Notes under the pieces: generated by a model | What the model saw: only the letters and a program-made list of their open reading frames with translations | Database searches by the model: none | Told to the model about the DNA's origin: nothing | In this document: positions 63,027 to 64,000 of the stretch, one piece after another | Position numbering within the stretch: the stretch's first letter is position 1 | How the letters are laid out: the number at the start of each line of letters is the position of its first letter | Position numbers and translations under genes: made by a program | Assembly (NCBI RefSeq): GCF_905175375.1 | Contig: NZ_CAJIMS010000001.1 | Coordinates: 3,224,001 to 3,288,000, forward strand | DNA length: 64,000 nt | From: Chryseobacterium aquaeductus | GTDB lineage: Bacteria > Bacteroidota > Bacteroidia > Flavobacteriales > Weeksellaceae | Reading direction: 5' to 3'

Positions 63027-63860
63027 TCAATTATTATGATCTACTTTTTTCCAAATTTTGTGATTACCAATTTGATGATAAGATTTATCTAAATTTGAAA
63101 ACCTCAATGTCTCTTTAGAACCTAATGCAAGATAGCCCAAATTTTCTAAGCTAGTATCAAAAAGATGAAATACACGCTCTTGCAAACCTTTTTCAAAATA
63201 AATCAAAACATTTCTACAAATTATAAGCTGAAAGCTATTGAACGAACTGTCTGATACCAGATTGTGTGTAGACAAAATAAGTTTTTCCTGAAGACTTTTG
63301 TCAAATCTCACACTGTCGTAATTTGCTGTGTAGTAATCTGAAAAATCTTCTTTACCACCCGACAGTATGTAATTTTCGGAATATGTTTTCATTTGATACA
63401 TAGGAAAAACTCCGGATCTTGCTGTCTCTAAAACGGAAGGATTGATGTCTGTACCATAAATCAGGCATTTGTGGTAAAGATTGGCTTCTTTCAACAAAAT
63501 TGCTATCGAATATGCTTCTTCACCTGTAGAGCAACCGGCAACCCAAATTCTGATTAAAGGATAAGTTCCCAATTGGGGAAGAATTTCCTCTTTCAATTTT
63601 TTAAAAAAATGGGGATCACGGAACATTTCTGTTACATTGACAGTAATTTCTTCGATGAAATGCTTCAGATAATCCGGATCATTAATAATCGTATATCGCA
63701 GTTCTGCAAAACTCGTAAACCGATCGATCACACAAATACGGTTGACACGACGTTTAAATGAAGCTCTGCTGTACAAAGAAAAATCGTATCCGTACAGATC
63801 GTACACATCTTTGATCAGAAATTCAATTTCTTCGTCTTTTACGATACTTGGTTCCAGCAT
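63027..63860 (-). CDS. CheR-type protein methyltransferase
   Basis: 277 residues: short helical N-domain (SLYSRASFKRRVNRI) and a SAM-binding domain (RIWVAGCSTGEEAYSIAILL; LIICRNVLIYFEKGLQ). It methylates glutamates on a receptor-like partner. It sits directly behind the end of a receiver-domain gene whose stop is adjacent to this start. Confidence 0.9.
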   Translation of the reverse strand: MLEPSIVKDEEIEFLIKDVYDLYGYDFSLYSRASFKRRVNRICVIDRFTSFAELRYTIINDPDYLKHFIEEITVNVTEMFRDPHFFKKLKEEILPQLGTYPLIRIWVAGCSTGEEAYSIAILLKEANLYHKCLIYGTDINPSVLETARSGVFPMYQMKTYSENYILSGGKEDFSDYYTANYDSVRFDKSLQEKLILSTHNLVSDSSFNSFQLIICRNVLIYFEKGLQERVFHLFDTSLENLGYLALGSKETLRFSNLDKSYHQIGNHKIWKKVDHNN

Positions 63861-64000
63861 TTACAACAGTTTTTCGATGGCATTGAGCAACTGATCTACA
63901 TCAATCGGCTTTTTTACATAATCCTGAGCTCCGGCATCCAGACATTTTTGTCGGTCTTCTTCCATTGCCTGCGCAGTGACTGCAATCACAGGAATGTGCT
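63861..64000 (-). CDS. C-terminal receiver domain (partial; start outside window)
   Basis: About 46 codons are visible, reading HIPVIAVTAQAMEEDRQKCL then DAGAQDYVKKPIDVDQLLNAI to the end, the second half of a receiver domain with the conserved Thr and KKP lysine. It stops 1 base before the cheR ATG. It could be a hybrid sensor kinase or a stand-alone regulator; a hybrid kinase is more likely beside CheR and CheB. Confidence 0.85.
   Translation of the reverse strand, partial: HIPVIAVTAQAMEEDRQKCLDAGAQDYVKKPIDVDQLLNAIEKLL

Overview
The window looks like a chromosomal segment of a Flavobacteriia member close to Chryseobacterium (Weeksellaceae). This rests on low GC, TAnnTTTG-type -7 promoter boxes with no Shine-Dalgarno pattern, a SusC-type TonB receptor, gldI, paired DUF4249/TonB receptor genes, VGIGT-type secreted proteins and a zeaxanthin-type carotenoid cluster. 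Genus is inferred; there is no rRNA or tRNA in the window to fix it.

Layout. 1-4158: 5' part of a SusC receptor (minus strand) facing an MFS transporter and a Nudix-derived regulator, probably a small nutrient-uptake locus. 4227-10615: glutaryl-CoA dehydrogenase, then a minus-strand set with an AddB-like nuclease, a DUF922 protein, a lipoprotein, rsmG and a TraB-like protein. 10756-13719: an aminotransferase, the relic of a bacteriocin-like peptide gene, and a peroxiredoxin-thioredoxin operon. 13918-19988: a BI-1 membrane protein without an ATG, an acyl-CoA reductase facing a ferredoxin, and serC-serA-DUF1015 for serine synthesis. 20319-23590: an M28-like protein with altered active site, an aspartic protease, dispersed repeats and a 21-bp minisatellite. 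23815-25250: a two-gene cytosolic plus four-TM pair that resembles the RexA/RexB arrangement and is the best candidate here for an undescribed defence-type system.

25351-41476 is mostly housekeeping: ABC exporter, two peptidyl-prolyl isomerases including gldI, ilvE, mnmD, a Nudix hydrolase, an M42 peptidase, rpe, ndk, rsgA, DAHP synthase-chorismate mutase, dnaX with an A11 frameshift site, and a TetR regulator. A candidate sigma-54-driven short RNA lies between ndk and rsgA. 42369-47026 is a compact carotenoid operon: MarR regulator, crtI, crtB, SRPBCC protein, crtZ and a fused CrtYcd cyclase. 47224-50613 holds small genes and a di-haem cytochrome c peroxidase.

50676-54490 encodes a Tat-exported PaoABC-type molybdenum aldehyde oxidoreductase. 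54721-57865 is a DUF4249/TonB receptor pair. 58141-61915 is a tandem family of three secreted VGIGT proteins; the first copy is broken by a T8 homopolymer frameshift and by an IS3-family element with a 4-bp target duplication. 62045-64000 is a minus-strand signalling operon: the receiver-domain end of a protein running off the window, then CheR, CheB and a single-domain response regulator.
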